64,000 nt of DNA, taken from positions 1 to 64,000 of the forward strand of contig NZ_JAAUVI010000009.1 in assembly GCF_021352225.1 (NCBI RefSeq). The letters are read 5' to 3'. This DNA comes from Methylobacterium sp. C25 (GTDB lineage Bacteria > Pseudomonadota > Alphaproteobacteria > Rhizobiales > Beijerinckiaceae). The translations under genes and the position numbers were made by a program. How positions within the stretch are numbered: position 1 is the stretch's first letter; each line of letters begins with the position of its first letter. Below are positions 8,063-16,591 of this stretch, in pieces. The notes under the pieces are model-generated. The model was not told the origin of the DNA. It saw nothing but the letters and a program-made list of their open reading frames with translations, and ran no database searches.

Positions 8063-8811
8063 ACGTGCTGCCCGCCGTTGATGTGGAGTTCCGCGCCGTT
8101 CACGTAGGACGAGGCCTCGGTGCAGAGGAAATAGATCGCCTTGGCGACCTCGTCCGGCGTACCGAGACGGCGCTGCGGGATCTTTTTAACGATCTCGTCG
8201 GTGCCGGGCGACAGGATCGACGTATCGATCTCGCCGGGAGAGATTGCGTTCACGCGCACGCCGAGCGGCCCGAAATCCTCGGCCATTTCGCGCGTGAGTC
8301 CGGCGAGCGCCGATTTCGAGGTGCCGTAGGCGGCCCCCGCGAAGGGGTGCACGCGCGAACCCGCGATCGAGGTGACGTTGACGATCGAGCCCTTGGCGCG
8401 GGTCAGTTCCTGGCGAAGCCCTTGCGCCAGCAGGATCGGCGCGAAGAAGTTCACCTGGAAGACGCGCGCCCAATCGGCATAGTCGGTGGCAAGGGCCCCG
8501 AGACGCTCTCCGCCGGGGCCCTTCGGCGAGATGCCGGCATTGTTGACCAAGGCGTGCAGCATGCCGCCCTCGGCCTCAAGGCGGCCGGCGACCTCTCGCA
8601 CGCCGCGGACCGTGTCCTCGGCATCGGCGAGGTCGACCTGGAGATGGTCCTCGGGACCCATCTCCCAGGGGCAATTTTCAGGAAAGGGATGGCGCGAGCA
8701 GGTGATCACGCGCCAGCCTGCTGCCGAAAAGCGTTTCACGGTGGCATGGCCGATCCCGCGGCTCGCACCGGTGAGCAGCATGATGCGCCGACGATCGTTG
8801 GACTGGGCCAA
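8059..8811 (-). CDS. short-chain dehydrogenase/reductase
   Basis: This 250-residue NAD(P)-dependent oxidoreductase has the TGASRGIG cofactor motif, NNAG, the catalytic Ser (NVTSIAGS) and the YGTSK active-site Tyr/Lys, and ends in NGAELHINGGQ. Substrate is unknown. The TTG at 8811 is preferred because GAAGGAG stands about 7 nt upstream; the longer version from 8865 would add 18 residues without SDR character. It is the promoter-proximal gene of the run that continues through the secreted protein, NUDIX and TIGR02301 genes. Confidence 0.9.
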   Translation of the reverse strand: MAQSNDRRRIMLLTGASRGIGHATVKRFSAAGWRVITCSRHPFPENCPWEMGPEDHLQVDLADAEDTVRGVREVAGRLEAEGGMLHALVNNAGISPKGPGGERLGALATDYADWARVFQVNFFAPILLAQGLRQELTRAKGSIVNVTSIAGSRVHPFAGAAYGTSKSALAGLTREMAEDFGPLGVRVNAISPGEIDTSILSPGTDEIVKKIPQRRLGTPDEVAKAIYFLCTEASSYVNGAELHINGGQHV

Positions 8812-9166
8812 GGCCGCTCCTTCAGTCCCGGCATGCGCCCATGGAGGCGGGTCTACCGCTGACATCGACAGGTCTAGGCTGCGTGAGGTTCAAAATCCAG
8901 CACCCTGCCGCGCTGCAGCGAGAACCTTGCACGTTGATCGCGTCGATGCGCGTACACGGGCGAGGGAACCATTCTTGCAACCTTTCGCAGCAAACCGGTG
9001 CACCGCGCGACCATTGATGCTGCGGTGCCGGCTCGATCATTGAGGCTGCGGGCATTGCCGGTTAGGCCGGATCGAGCCGCGCGAACGATCTGAGCGTCGC
9101 CGAGCGGCGTCTTTCGGGAAACGCTGCCCGAAATGGACTGCGATACCGAGGGGAGCTGGCACAAGC
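8812..9166. other. intergenic region with a 13-bp direct repeat
   Basis: No gene is visible between the divergent SDR and chemoreceptor genes. ATTGATGCTGCGG at 9013-9025 is repeated as ATTGAGGCTGCGG at 9039-9051, 26 bp apart start to start and about 120-150 bp upstream of the chemoreceptor. The pair may be regulator sites on the same DNA face or chance. I see no convincing sigma-70 promoter. Confidence 0.4.
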
Positions 9167-10786
9167 ATGGCGATGACGTTCGGCCTCAACCGCTCCCTCG
9201 GCGGCGCCATCGGCGCCATCGCGCTGGTATCGGTCCTCAGCAGCGGCGCGGTCCTGGTCACGATGACGCAGTTGCACGAGGCCACCGAGGCGCGCGCTCG
9301 CTCGACGCGGGTGATCCGCGGCCTCGATGCTTTCCGGACAGCCATGCTCAACCAGGAGACCGGCCTTCGTGGCTACCTCATCACCGGCCGGGACAGCAGC
9401 CTCGAACCCTATCGCGCCGGCCGGGCCGCCTTCGAAGAGACCATCGGTCGCCTGGGCAGCCTGATCGGCGACGATGCCGAGCCGGCGCGCATGCTGGCCG
9501 ACGCCGTGACGGCCGCGCGAAGCTGGCAGGCGAATATCGGTGAGGCCGCCGTGCGAAAAGCGGCCGATCCGTCGACACGTCCCGAGGCCGTCCAGATCGA
9601 GGCCGATGGATCGGGCAAGCAGTTCTTCGACACTCTCCGCGCGCGGCTCACATCCATCGAGGCCCTCGAGGAGGGGACACGAACGAGGCAGAACGAGTAC
9701 CTCGTGCGAGCCGAGCGCAATGCGAGTCTCGCCCTCTGGGGCGGGATGCTGCTGACCCTGCTGATCTGCTTGGGCATCGGGATCGCGATCAATCGCTTGA
9801 TCGTCCGGCCGCTTCTGGATGTCGCCGCCTTTGTCGGACGGATCGGCGAGGGCGACCTGACGGGGCGTGTCGCCACGAAGGATCGCAACGAAATAGGCCG
9901 TCTCGGCATCACGCTGAACGGGATGGTCGGCGGCCTTGCGGAACTGGCGCGCACCAACCGCTCGGCCACCCTCGACCTCAACGCCGCCGCCGCCGAGATC
10001 CGGGCCTCGGCCCAGGAGCAGGCGGCCAGCGTCGAGGAGCAGTTCGCCGCCGTGCAGGAGACAGCCGCCACTGTCGACGAGATCACCCATTCCGGCGCGC
10101 AGATCTCCAAGCGCGCCACCGATGTCATCGCCTCGGCTCAGGCGTCCGCCCAGACCGCGCGACAGGGGCTACGGGCAGCCTCCGACACGGCAAAGGCCAT
10201 GGAGCTGATCCGCGAGCAGGGCGAGGCGGTGGCCGGCAACATCGTCGCCTTGAGCGAGAAGACCCAGGCGATCGGCGAGATCATCACCACGGTCAACGAC
10301 ATCTCCGAGCGCACGCACCTGCTCTCGCTCAACGCCGCCATCGAGGCGGCCGCCGCTGGCGAGAGCGGGCGCAGCTTCGCCATCGTCGCGGCCGAGATGA
10401 AGTTGCTGGCCGATCAGGCCAAGGCCGCCACGGTGCAGGTCCGCTCGATCCTCTCGGAGATCCAGCGCGGCATCAATTCGTCGGTGATGCTAACGGAAGA
10501 GGCGGTCAAACGCGCCGCCACCGGCAAGACCCGCACGGATGCCACGGTGCGCACCATCGAGGAGATGGCCGCTCGGGTGGACGAGGGCGTGCAGACCTTC
10601 CAGCAGATCGTCGCCTCGACGAACCAGCAGCAACTCGGCATCGAGCAGGTGATGGGAGCGCTCCAGAACATCCGCCAGGCGAGCCAGCAGACGGCCGCCG
10701 GCACCCGCGAGGTCGAAATGGCCTCGGCCAACCTCACCGAGCTGGCGCAGGGCCTGATGGCCCTCGCCGAACGCTATCGGATCTGA
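9167..10786 (+). CDS. methyl-accepting chemotaxis protein with CHASE3-type sensor domain
   Basis: This 539-residue inner-membrane chemoreceptor has TM1 at about residues 10-33. A periplasmic helical domain to about 180 carries the CHASE3-like NQETGLRGYLITGRD motif. TM2 (ALWGGMLLTLLICLGIGIAI) is followed by a HAMP segment (GRIGEGDLTGRV), then a signalling domain whose hairpin tip reads ISERTHLLSLNAAIEAAAAG. It would pass ligand state to CheA/CheW. No che genes are nearby and there is no C-terminal CheR-docking pentapeptide. The ligand is unknown. Confidence 0.93.
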   Translation: MAMTFGLNRSLGGAIGAIALVSVLSSGAVLVTMTQLHEATEARARSTRVIRGLDAFRTAMLNQETGLRGYLITGRDSSLEPYRAGRAAFEETIGRLGSLIGDDAEPARMLADAVTAARSWQANIGEAAVRKAADPSTRPEAVQIEADGSGKQFFDTLRARLTSIEALEEGTRTRQNEYLVRAERNASLALWGGMLLTLLICLGIGIAINRLIVRPLLDVAAFVGRIGEGDLTGRVATKDRNEIGRLGITLNGMVGGLAELARTNRSATLDLNAAAAEIRASAQEQAASVEEQFAAVQETAATVDEITHSGAQISKRATDVIASAQASAQTARQGLRAASDTAKAMELIREQGEAVAGNIVALSEKTQAIGEIITTVNDISERTHLLSLNAAIEAAAAGESGRSFAIVAAEMKLLADQAKAATVQVRSILSEIQRGINSSVMLTEEAVKRAATGKTRTDATVRTIEEMAARVDEGVQTFQQIVASTNQQQLGIEQVMGALQNIRQASQQTAAGTREVEMASANLTELAQGLMALAERYRI

Positions 10787-10845
10787 AAGCCGCGGGCGCG
10801 AGGTTCGGCATGGCGCAGCCACCGTGTCGCCACTCTGGATCGAAA

Positions 10846-10882
10846 GGACCCGCCGAGGGGCCAATGCCAGCTCGGCGGGTCC
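10846..10882. terminator. hairpin between convergent genes
   Basis: GGACCCGCCGAG pairs perfectly with CTCGGCGGGTCC across a 13-nt loop. It lies between the end of the chemoreceptor gene and the end of the small lipoprotein gene, so it could stop transcription from both sides. There is no T-run on either side, so the call rests on the stem and the position. Confidence 0.5.
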
Positions 10883-10922
10883 GGATATCGAGGCGCCTAG
10901 AGCGCGTTTGCCACTGTTGAGA

Positions 10923-11105
10923 TCAGGGCTTGGGTGCTGCCGGCTTCGGCGCGTCGGGATTTGCCGCAGGCGGCGTGGTCGGCGCGGTGCTCGCCGGTGG
11001 AGAAGCGGGAGGCGGCGGGGGTGGGGGTGGCGGAGCCTTCTTCTCGTCCTTGCAACCGGCGAGAGCCAGAAGCCCGGCTACGGGCAGCAGGTAACGGAAT
11101 TTCAT
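10923..11105 (-). CDS. small proline-rich lipoprotein
   Basis: This 60-residue protein has a lipoprotein signal ending in the lipobox LAGC, followed by KDEKKA and then a run of prolines and Ala/Pro repeats to the C-terminus. It is probably anchored in a membrane with an extended tail. GGAGGG five bases before the ATG fixes the start; a longer in-frame form from 11144 lacks this. Function is unknown. Small lipoproteins of this type are common in Hyphomicrobiales. Confidence 0.75.
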   Translation of the reverse strand: MKFRYLLPVAGLLALAGCKDEKKAPPPPPPPPPASPPASTAPTTPPAANPDAPKPAAPKP

Positions 11106-11186
11106 GACGTCCCTCCACGTTATTGGGACTTCAGCAACGCCCAAGCCCGCGAGTCGGTTCGGATCGGCCCGCGAACAGCGCTGCAG

Positions 11187-11918
11187 CTAGCGTCTCGCTG
11201 CGAGTTCCGGAATCGACCGGACGACCTCGGGCATCCCGCCAAGAAAGACGCGCACGTCGTCGGCGATGGTCTGCGTCAGGTCCGAGGGAATGACGCCGCC
11301 ATAGACGAATTTTCGGATGGCCAGGTAGAACACCTTGCCATGGAGGGCCCAGACGGCCTCCACCTCCCGCTCGCTCAGCGGAACCTCTGTGACGGCGGGG
11401 AGGGCGAGGTTCTGCCGGACCTCCTCGGCGATCGGCAGGATCAGCTCGTCGCGCACGGTTGCGAGGTAGCGCGGGGCGATGTCGTAGCCTTTCAGGCCAG
11501 AAAACACGAAGATGCGCACCCACTCGTAGTCGAAGACCCGAGCTGCATAATCGCCGTAGAAGCGCAGCAACCGGTCTTCGAGGGAAAGCGCGCGATCCCG
11601 GATGAGGCTGTTCCAGCCTGAATCCCAGCGGCTCACATAGACGTGCTCGTAAACGCGATCGACCAGTGCTTCTTTCGTCGGAAAGTAGCGGAAGATCGCC
11701 GAGTGCGTGATGCCGAGGCCGCGCGCGAGTTCGCGCGTTTGGCCCTCGAAGCCATGCTCGGCGAAAAATCGCGTCGCGCCTTCGACAATCAGACGCTCGC
11801 GCTCGGCCGCAGGCAGATGGCGGCGCTTGCGCTCGCCCGGCTCGATGGCTTCGTCGCGATCTTGCGCCACGCTCGATCCCTTCCGCGAACCAGCGTCATC
11901 GCCCTTGTTTGTGACCAT
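11187..11918 (-). CDS. TetR/AcrR family transcriptional regulator
   Basis: This 243-residue repressor has an N-terminal helix-turn-helix at about residues 40-85 (ATRFFAEHGFEGQTRELARGLGITHSAIF, then RYFPTKEAL). The C-terminal ligand domain is unassigned. The ATG at 11918 gives a natural start, but it lies inside one of two matching palindromes, so binding there would cover its own translation start. It diverges from the SnoaL-like gene at 12076, its likely target. The effector is unknown. Confidence 0.88.
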   Translation of the reverse strand: MVTNKGDDAGSRKGSSVAQDRDEAIEPGERKRRHLPAAERERLIVEGATRFFAEHGFEGQTRELARGLGITHSAIFRYFPTKEALVDRVYEHVYVSRWDSGWNSLIRDRALSLEDRLLRFYGDYAARVFDYEWVRIFVFSGLKGYDIAPRYLATVRDELILPIAEEVRQNLALPAVTEVPLSEREVEAVWALHGKVFYLAIRKFVYGGVIPSDLTQTIADDVRVFLGGMPEVVRSIPELAARR

Positions 11919-11926
11919 TTGGTCAC
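11911..11926. promoter_or_regulatory. candidate TetR operator 1
   Basis: GTGACC-ATTT-GGTCAC is a perfect 6-bp inverted repeat with a 4-bp spacer. It overlaps the preferred start codon of the TetR gene. A second copy lies 52 bp away with one mismatch, which supports specific binding. Confidence 0.6.
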
Positions 11927-11962
11927 TTCTGTTGACGCGCGGCGGCCGCCTCGGTACTCGTT

Positions 11963-11978
11963 GTAACCAAGCGGTCAC
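11963..11978. promoter_or_regulatory. candidate TetR operator 2
   Basis: GTAACC-AAGC-GGTCAC repeats the architecture of operator 1, with one base changed in the left arm. It sits about 98 bp upstream of the SnoaL-like gene and 45 bp upstream of the TetR start, placed to control both divergent promoters. Confidence 0.55.
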
Positions 11979-12075
11979 GACCAGTCGATATGCGGCTTGC
12001 CCGAGGGCAGGCCGTCATGGACTTCGCCGTCACGACCGCCGCTTCCGCAACCCGAATTCACTGGAGATCCATCGC

Positions 12076-12435
12076 ATGACTGCGCATGTTCAAACTGCTG
12101 CCGACCGTTGGGACGAAGCCTTCAACGGCGGCGATACCGGCAAGCTCGCGACCTTCTACAGCTCGGACGCGCGCGTGGTGCCGGCCGGCGGCAAGCCCGT
12201 CGATGGTCCGAGCGCCATCGGCGCCTTCTTCGCCGACCTGCGCGCCAAGGGCTTCGACGGGCACAAGATCACGGTCCAGTCGGTGCTCGAGCGCGATACC
12301 GTCCTCGTCGCCTCCGGCACCTGGGCGCTGACCGGCCCGGGCGAGGGCGGCCAGCAGCAATACAGCGGCAACTGGGTGAACGTGATCGAGCGCCGGGGCG
12401 ACGACCTGCGCGTCCTGCTGCACAGCTGGAACTGA
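12076..12435 (+). CDS. SnoaL-like/DUF4440-type small protein
   Basis: This 119-residue single-domain protein fits the NTF2-like fold used by SnoaL and ketosteroid-isomerase relatives. It has an N-terminal helix with WDEAFNGGDTGKLATFYSSDARVV, a central FFADLRAKGFDG, and a C-terminal strand ending VLLHSWN. GGAG precedes the ATG by about 9 nt. It has no membrane or export signal. It diverges from a TetR gene across two operator-like palindromes and is probably the regulated target. Enzymatic activity is not predictable. Confidence 0.82.
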   Translation: MTAHVQTAADRWDEAFNGGDTGKLATFYSSDARVVPAGGKPVDGPSAIGAFFADLRAKGFDGHKITVQSVLERDTVLVASGTWALTGPGEGGQQQYSGNWVNVIERRGDDLRVLLHSWN

Positions 12436-12454
12436 GGCGGGCCTCGCCGGCCGA

Positions 12455-13390
12455 TCAGCCGGGCAGGGGAATGAACTCCGCCCGGTCGTCGGCCGGCAGG
12501 TCGAACTGGCCCTGCCCCCAGGCACCGCGCCGCCACTCCTCCTTGGCCGCCTCGATCTTGTCGCGGCTCGACGAGACGAAGTTCCACCAGACGTAGCGCG
12601 GCCCGTTCAGGGTCGCGCCACCCAGCGCCATGAGCCGCGCGCCCTGCGGGCCGGCGGCGACGGTGATGGCGTCACCGGGCCGGAAGACCATCATCCGGCC
12701 TGCCTCGAAGACCTGGCCGGCAATCGAGACCGAGCCCTCGACGATGTAGAGACCGCGATCCTCGTGGTCGTTCGGGAGCGGCAGGCGTGCTCCGGCCTCA
12801 AGAACCACGTCGGCATAGAAGGTGTCGGTGAAGACGCTGGCAGGCGCCGTCTCGCCATAGGCACGGCCGAGAATCAGTCGCAGCCGCACGCCGTCGCTCT
12901 CGATGACCGGCAGCGTGTCCTTGCCGTGATGCTCGAAGCTCGGTGCGACCTCCTCCTTGTCCTCGGGCAGGGCCACCCAGGTCTGGATGCCGTAGAGGCT
13001 GTGCGGCGCGAGACGCGTCGCCTCCGAGGTGCGTTCGGAATGGGTGACGCCGCGGCCGGCCACCATCCAGTTCACGGCGCCAGGCAGGATGGTCTGGTTC
13101 GAGCCGACGCTGTCGCGATGCTGGAACTCGCCGCGATAGAGATAGGTCACGGTGGCGAGGCCGATATGCGGGTGAGGGCGCACGTCGACGCCTTTCCCAG
13201 TGATGAATTCCGCCGGACCCGCCTGATCGAAGAACACGAACGGCCCGACCATCTGGCGCTTCGGTGAGGGCAGGGCGCGGCGCACCTCGAACCCGCCAAG
13301 GTCGCGGGCGCGTGGCACGATCAGCGTCTCGATCGCGTCGACTCCGACTGCATCGGGGCAGCCGGGCTCCAGGGCCGGGTTCCAACTCAT
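12455..13390 (-). CDS. pirin family protein
   Basis: This 311-residue bicupin has the pirin N-terminal metal site visible in RPHPHIGLATVTYLYRGE with nearby HRDS, and the VNWMVAGRGVTHSE motif. Pirins bind iron and act as quercetin dioxygenases or transcription co-factors; which applies here is unknown. The C-terminal half has the second cupin (LYIVEGSVSIAGQVFEAG). It starts about 30 bp beyond the end of pdxH on the same strand, so pdxH and pirin may share a transcript. Confidence 0.92.
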   Translation of the reverse strand: MSWNPALEPGCPDAVGVDAIETLIVPRARDLGGFEVRRALPSPKRQMVGPFVFFDQAGPAEFITGKGVDVRPHPHIGLATVTYLYRGEFQHRDSVGSNQTILPGAVNWMVAGRGVTHSERTSEATRLAPHSLYGIQTWVALPEDKEEVAPSFEHHGKDTLPVIESDGVRLRLILGRAYGETAPASVFTDTFYADVVLEAGARLPLPNDHEDRGLYIVEGSVSIAGQVFEAGRMMVFRPGDAITVAAGPQGARLMALGGATLNGPRYVWWNFVSSSRDKIEAAKEEWRRGAWGQGQFDLPADDRAEFIPLPG

Positions 13391-13422
13391 CGCTCGACCT
13401 CGCTCGCTTGCCGGGGATCGCC

Positions 13423-14049
13423 TCAGGGATAGAGCCGGACGCCCTTCCAGCCCTCGCCGTCCCGCGTGAACCGCACGCGATCATGCAGCCGGAAATCGCC
13501 ATTCTGCCAGAACTCCATCTGGACGGGAGCGAGCCGGAAACCCGACCACGTCTCCGGGCGCGGGATCTGCCCGTCGCCGTATCGCTCCGAGAGCGCGTCC
13601 ACCGCTGCGATCAGCGTCGGGCGGTCGGCCAGCGGCCGCGATTGCAGGCTGGCGATCGCACCGAGGCGGCTCTCGCGGCGGCGACTGGCGAAATAGGCAT
13701 CCGCCTCCTCTGTCGTGACCGGGCTCACCGGGCCACGAGCACGGATCTGCCGGCCCAGCGACTTCCAGTAGAACACCACGGCGGCTTGTGGATTGCGGGC
13801 AAGCTGCTCGCCCTTCGCCGAGCCGAGATTGGTGTAGAACACCAGCCCAGCCTCGTCGGCGCCTTTCAGCAGCACCGTGCGCACGTCGGGCAAGCCGTCA
13901 GCATCGGCCGTGGCGAGCTGCATCGCGTTGGGATCGTTGGGTTCTGCGGCCTCCGCCTCCCCCATCCAAACGGAAAACAGCTGCCAGGGATTTCGCGCGA
14001 GCGTGAAGTCCGCCGGCAGTCCGGACTCATCCTCTCTTAACCGATCCAC
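13423..14049 (-). CDS. pdxH: pyridoxamine 5'-phosphate oxidase
   Basis: This 208-residue FMN enzyme oxidises pyridoxamine or pyridoxine phosphate to pyridoxal phosphate. Landmarks are AMQLATADADGLPDVRTVLLK (FMN binding), LVFYTNLGSAKG, AVVFYWKSLGRQIRARG and the C-terminal RLHDRVRFTRD followed by the terminal LYP of the family. Length is typical. It diverges from a lipoprotein gene, and with dnaJ and fabI downstream forms a neighbourhood often seen in Rhizobiales. PLP made here is needed by the desulfurases elsewhere in the window. Confidence 0.95.
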   Translation of the reverse strand: MDRLREDESGLPADFTLARNPWQLFSVWMGEAEAAEPNDPNAMQLATADADGLPDVRTVLLKGADEAGLVFYTNLGSAKGEQLARNPQAAVVFYWKSLGRQIRARGPVSPVTTEEADAYFASRRRESRLGAIASLQSRPLADRPTLIAAVDALSERYGDGQIPRPETWSGFRLAPVQMEFWQNGDFRLHDRVRFTRDGEGWKGVRLYP

Positions 14050-14139
14050 GCTCTACTCCTTTGACGTGACATCCGGGTCGGGGGGCACCGACGTGGAGCG
14101 CCGAAGCGTCGGTCACGGGGTGTGGCGAGTTCAGGTGTA

Positions 14140-14613
14140 ATGCGTTTTCGCGAGTGTAAAGCCCCTGCCGGTTGGCGATTGGCCGCGCTGGGTCTGATCG
14201 TGTCGGCGCTCTGCGGCTGCAGTGGGCCGATCCTGTCGTTCCAGGCGGAGCAGCAGGACGAAGCCGTTCGCGAGCCCGTCAGCACTGGAAGCATCACCAA
14301 GGCCCCGACCACGTTCGGCAAGGATCTCGGCGACGAGGATTGGCGCCGGGCCCACGCCGCCCTCGCCGTGGCGCTCGATCCGCAAGGCAATGGCAAGCCG
14401 GTCAAGTGGGAGAACCCGGAGACCACGATGCGCGGTTCGGTGAACCCGACCGGGCTTCCCTATGTCGCGAACGACGAGATCTGCCGGGACTTCCTCGCAT
14501 CCGTGGTCGCGCCGACCACGAGCCGCTTCGTGCGCGGCACGGGCTGCAAGCCGTCGGGCGGCGCCTGGGAGTTGAAGCGCCTGAAGGCCTCGGCCAAGCC
14601 CGCCACGACCTGA
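14140..14613 (+). CDS. RT0821/Lpp0805-type surface lipoprotein
   Basis: This 157-residue protein has an N-terminal lipoprotein signal (LAALGLIVSALCGC) ending in a C-G-C lipobox region. The body has EDWRRAHAALAVALDPQGNGKPVKWENP and C-terminal DEICRDFLASV with a second Cys near GCKPSGGAWEL, which fits the RT0821/Lpp0805 surface-protein family of alphaproteobacteria. Role unknown; an envelope location is expected. ATG 14140 is chosen over GTG 14122, which adds six residues; neither has a strong ribosome-binding site. Confidence 0.75.
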   Translation: MRFRECKAPAGWRLAALGLIVSALCGCSGPILSFQAEQQDEAVREPVSTGSITKAPTTFGKDLGDEDWRRAHAALAVALDPQGNGKPVKWENPETTMRGSVNPTGLPYVANDEICRDFLASVVAPTTSRFVRGTGCKPSGGAWELKRLKASAKPATT

Positions 14614-14727
14614 TCGTCGCCAACCCGCGGCGCGTGATGTTGCGAAAGGGCCACTCCGACCCCACGTTGAACGGCTGACCACGAGGCCGTATCCGTACGG
14701 CTCGATTGCGCTTGGACATCACTCTGG

Positions 14728-15645
14728 ATGCGAAACCCCTACGACGTGCTCGGCGTGCCGAAGGGCGCGAGTGAGGCCGAGATCAAGAAGGCCTTCCGCA
14801 AGCTCGCCAAGGCCTACCACCCCGACTCGAACAAGGACCCCAAGGCCAAGGAGCGGTTCGCCGAGGCGAACACCGCCTACGAGGTCGTGGGCGACAAGGA
14901 TAAACGCGCCCAGTTCGACCGTGGCGAGATCGACGCCGAGGGCAAACCGCGCGCGACCGGATTCGAGGGCTTTTCCGGCTTCGGCGGCGGACGCGGCGGC
15001 GGTGGCGGCTTCGATTTCGAGCACATGCAGCGCGCGCGCGGCGGCATGGGCGAGGATATCTTCTCGTCGCTGTTCGGCGAGGCCTTTCGCGCGGGCGGCG
15101 CCGGACCAGGAGCGGGGCGCGGGCCGATGCGCGGGGACGACGTCCAGGCCGAGCTTTCCGTTACGCTCGAGCAGATTGCGGCGGACGAAAAGCTGCGCCT
15201 GACGCTGCCGGGTGGGCGGGGGGTCGACGTCATGATCCCCAAGGGTGTCGTCGACGGCCAGACCATCCGGCTGCGCGGCCTTGGCGGGCAGGGTGGTCCG
15301 CGCTCGGAGCCGGGTGACGCCCTTCTGACCATTCGCGTCAAGCCGCACGACCGCTTCAAGGTCGAGGGCGCGGATCTGCGCGTGAGCGTCGAGTTGCCGC
15401 TCGAAGATGCCGTCCTCGGCGGCGCATTGCGCGTGCCGACTCTCACCGGCGCCGTCGAAATGAAGATCCCGGCCATGACCAGCTCCGGCCGCTCCTTCCG
15501 CCTGCGCGGCAAGGGCCTTCCGAAGAAGGATGGCAGTCGCGGCGATCTCATCGCAACCACCGCCATCGTGCTGCCGACTGGAGACGATGCTGCACTCGCC
15601 GACTACGCGACGCGCCGGCGCGAGGCGAAGGCCGGGGCCGCCTGA
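14728..15645 (+). CDS. DnaJ-family co-chaperone (CbpA-like, no zinc finger)
   Basis: This 305-residue J-domain protein has the HPD motif in KAYHPDSNKD at about residue 31, a Gly/Phe-rich linker (GFSGFGGGRGGGGGF), then two beta-rich client-binding domains from about 135 and a C-terminal end with PKKDGSRGDL. It lacks the CxxCxGxG zinc fingers, so it is the CbpA/DjlA-type rather than canonical DnaJ. It would stimulate DnaK. It sits upstream of fabI on the same strand. Confidence 0.92.
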   Translation: MRNPYDVLGVPKGASEAEIKKAFRKLAKAYHPDSNKDPKAKERFAEANTAYEVVGDKDKRAQFDRGEIDAEGKPRATGFEGFSGFGGGRGGGGGFDFEHMQRARGGMGEDIFSSLFGEAFRAGGAGPGAGRGPMRGDDVQAELSVTLEQIAADEKLRLTLPGGRGVDVMIPKGVVDGQTIRLRGLGGQGGPRSEPGDALLTIRVKPHDRFKVEGADLRVSVELPLEDAVLGGALRVPTLTGAVEMKIPAMTSSGRSFRLRGKGLPKKDGSRGDLIATTAIVLPTGDDAALADYATRRREAKAGAA

Positions 15646-15756
15646 GCCGATGTCCTGTGGCGGCGCGAGGCTTTCCCCTGCGGCGGGCCTCCGCTAAGGA
15701 TGCCGGCCGCCCGGCCGTCCCTCGGCTAGGGCGGTGACGCGGACCAAGGGTGGATC

Positions 15757-16578
15757 ATGTCGGACGGAACCGGTTTGCTGGCTGGCAAGAACGGGCTTGT
15801 GCTCGGAGTCGCCAACAACCGATCGATCGCCTGGGGCATCGCCAAGAGCGCGGCCGCGCATGGCGCCAAGCTCGCCTTCACCTACCAGGGCGACGCCCTC
15901 AAGAAGCGCGTCGAGCCGCTGGCGAAGGAACTCGACGCCCACGTCGTCGGCCATTGCGACGTCACCGATCCCGCTTCGATCGACGCCGTCTTCGCCAAGG
16001 CCGGCGAGGTGTTTCCGGAAGGCCTCGACTTCGTCGTCCACTGCATCGCCTTCTCGGACAAGGACGAGCTGACGGGCCGCTACGTCGAGACCTCGGAAGC
16101 CAACTTCACCAAGTCGCTGCTGATCTCCTGCTACTCCTTCACAGCCGTCGCCCAGCGGGCCGAGAAGCTGATGAAGAACGGTGGCTCGCTGCTCACGCTG
16201 ACCTATTACGGCGCCGAGAAATGGATGCCACACTACAACGTGATGGGCGTCGCCAAGGCCGCGCTCGAAGCCTCGGTGCGTTATCTGGCTGCCGATCTCG
16301 GGCCCTCGAACATCCGCGTGAACGCAATCTCGGCCGGTCCGATCAAGACGCTCGCCGCCTCCGGCATCGGCGACTTCCGCTACATCCTGAAGTGGAACGA
16401 GTATAACGCGCCCTTACGCCGGACCGTGACCATCGACGAGGTCGGCGAGACCGCTGCCTACCTCGTCTCCGACATGTCCCGCGGCATGACCGGCGAGATC
16501 CTGCACGTCGACGCCGGCTACCATGTCGTCGGCATGAAGAACCCTGAAGCGCCGGACCTGTCGCTCGACAAGGACTGA
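15757..16578 (+). CDS. fabI: enoyl-[acyl-carrier-protein] reductase (NADH)
   Basis: This 273-residue enzyme catalyses the last reduction of each fatty-acid elongation cycle. It has the FabI cofactor motif GVANNRSIAWGIA and the active-site Tyr150, Tyr160 and Lys167 in YYGAEKWMPHY and NVMGVAK. The substrate loop AGPIKTLAASGIGDF follows. The sequence is of the triclosan-sensitive type by motif. The C-terminus is complete. It is convergent with the MOSC gene with only 13 bp between them. Confidence 0.96.
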   Translation: MSDGTGLLAGKNGLVLGVANNRSIAWGIAKSAAAHGAKLAFTYQGDALKKRVEPLAKELDAHVVGHCDVTDPASIDAVFAKAGEVFPEGLDFVVHCIAFSDKDELTGRYVETSEANFTKSLLISCYSFTAVAQRAEKLMKNGGSLLTLTYYGAEKWMPHYNVMGVAKAALEASVRYLAADLGPSNIRVNAISAGPIKTLAASGIGDFRYILKWNEYNAPLRRTVTIDEVGETAAYLVSDMSRGMTGEILHVDAGYHVVGMKNPEAPDLSLDKD

Positions 16579-16591
16579 GCGCTGCACGCGC

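Noticed and set aside
11136..11161. Possible sigma-EcfG element upstream of the small lipoprotein gene
   Set aside because: The -35 reads CGAAC with a 17-bp spacer; the mismatch in a key base makes it too weak to list as a feature.
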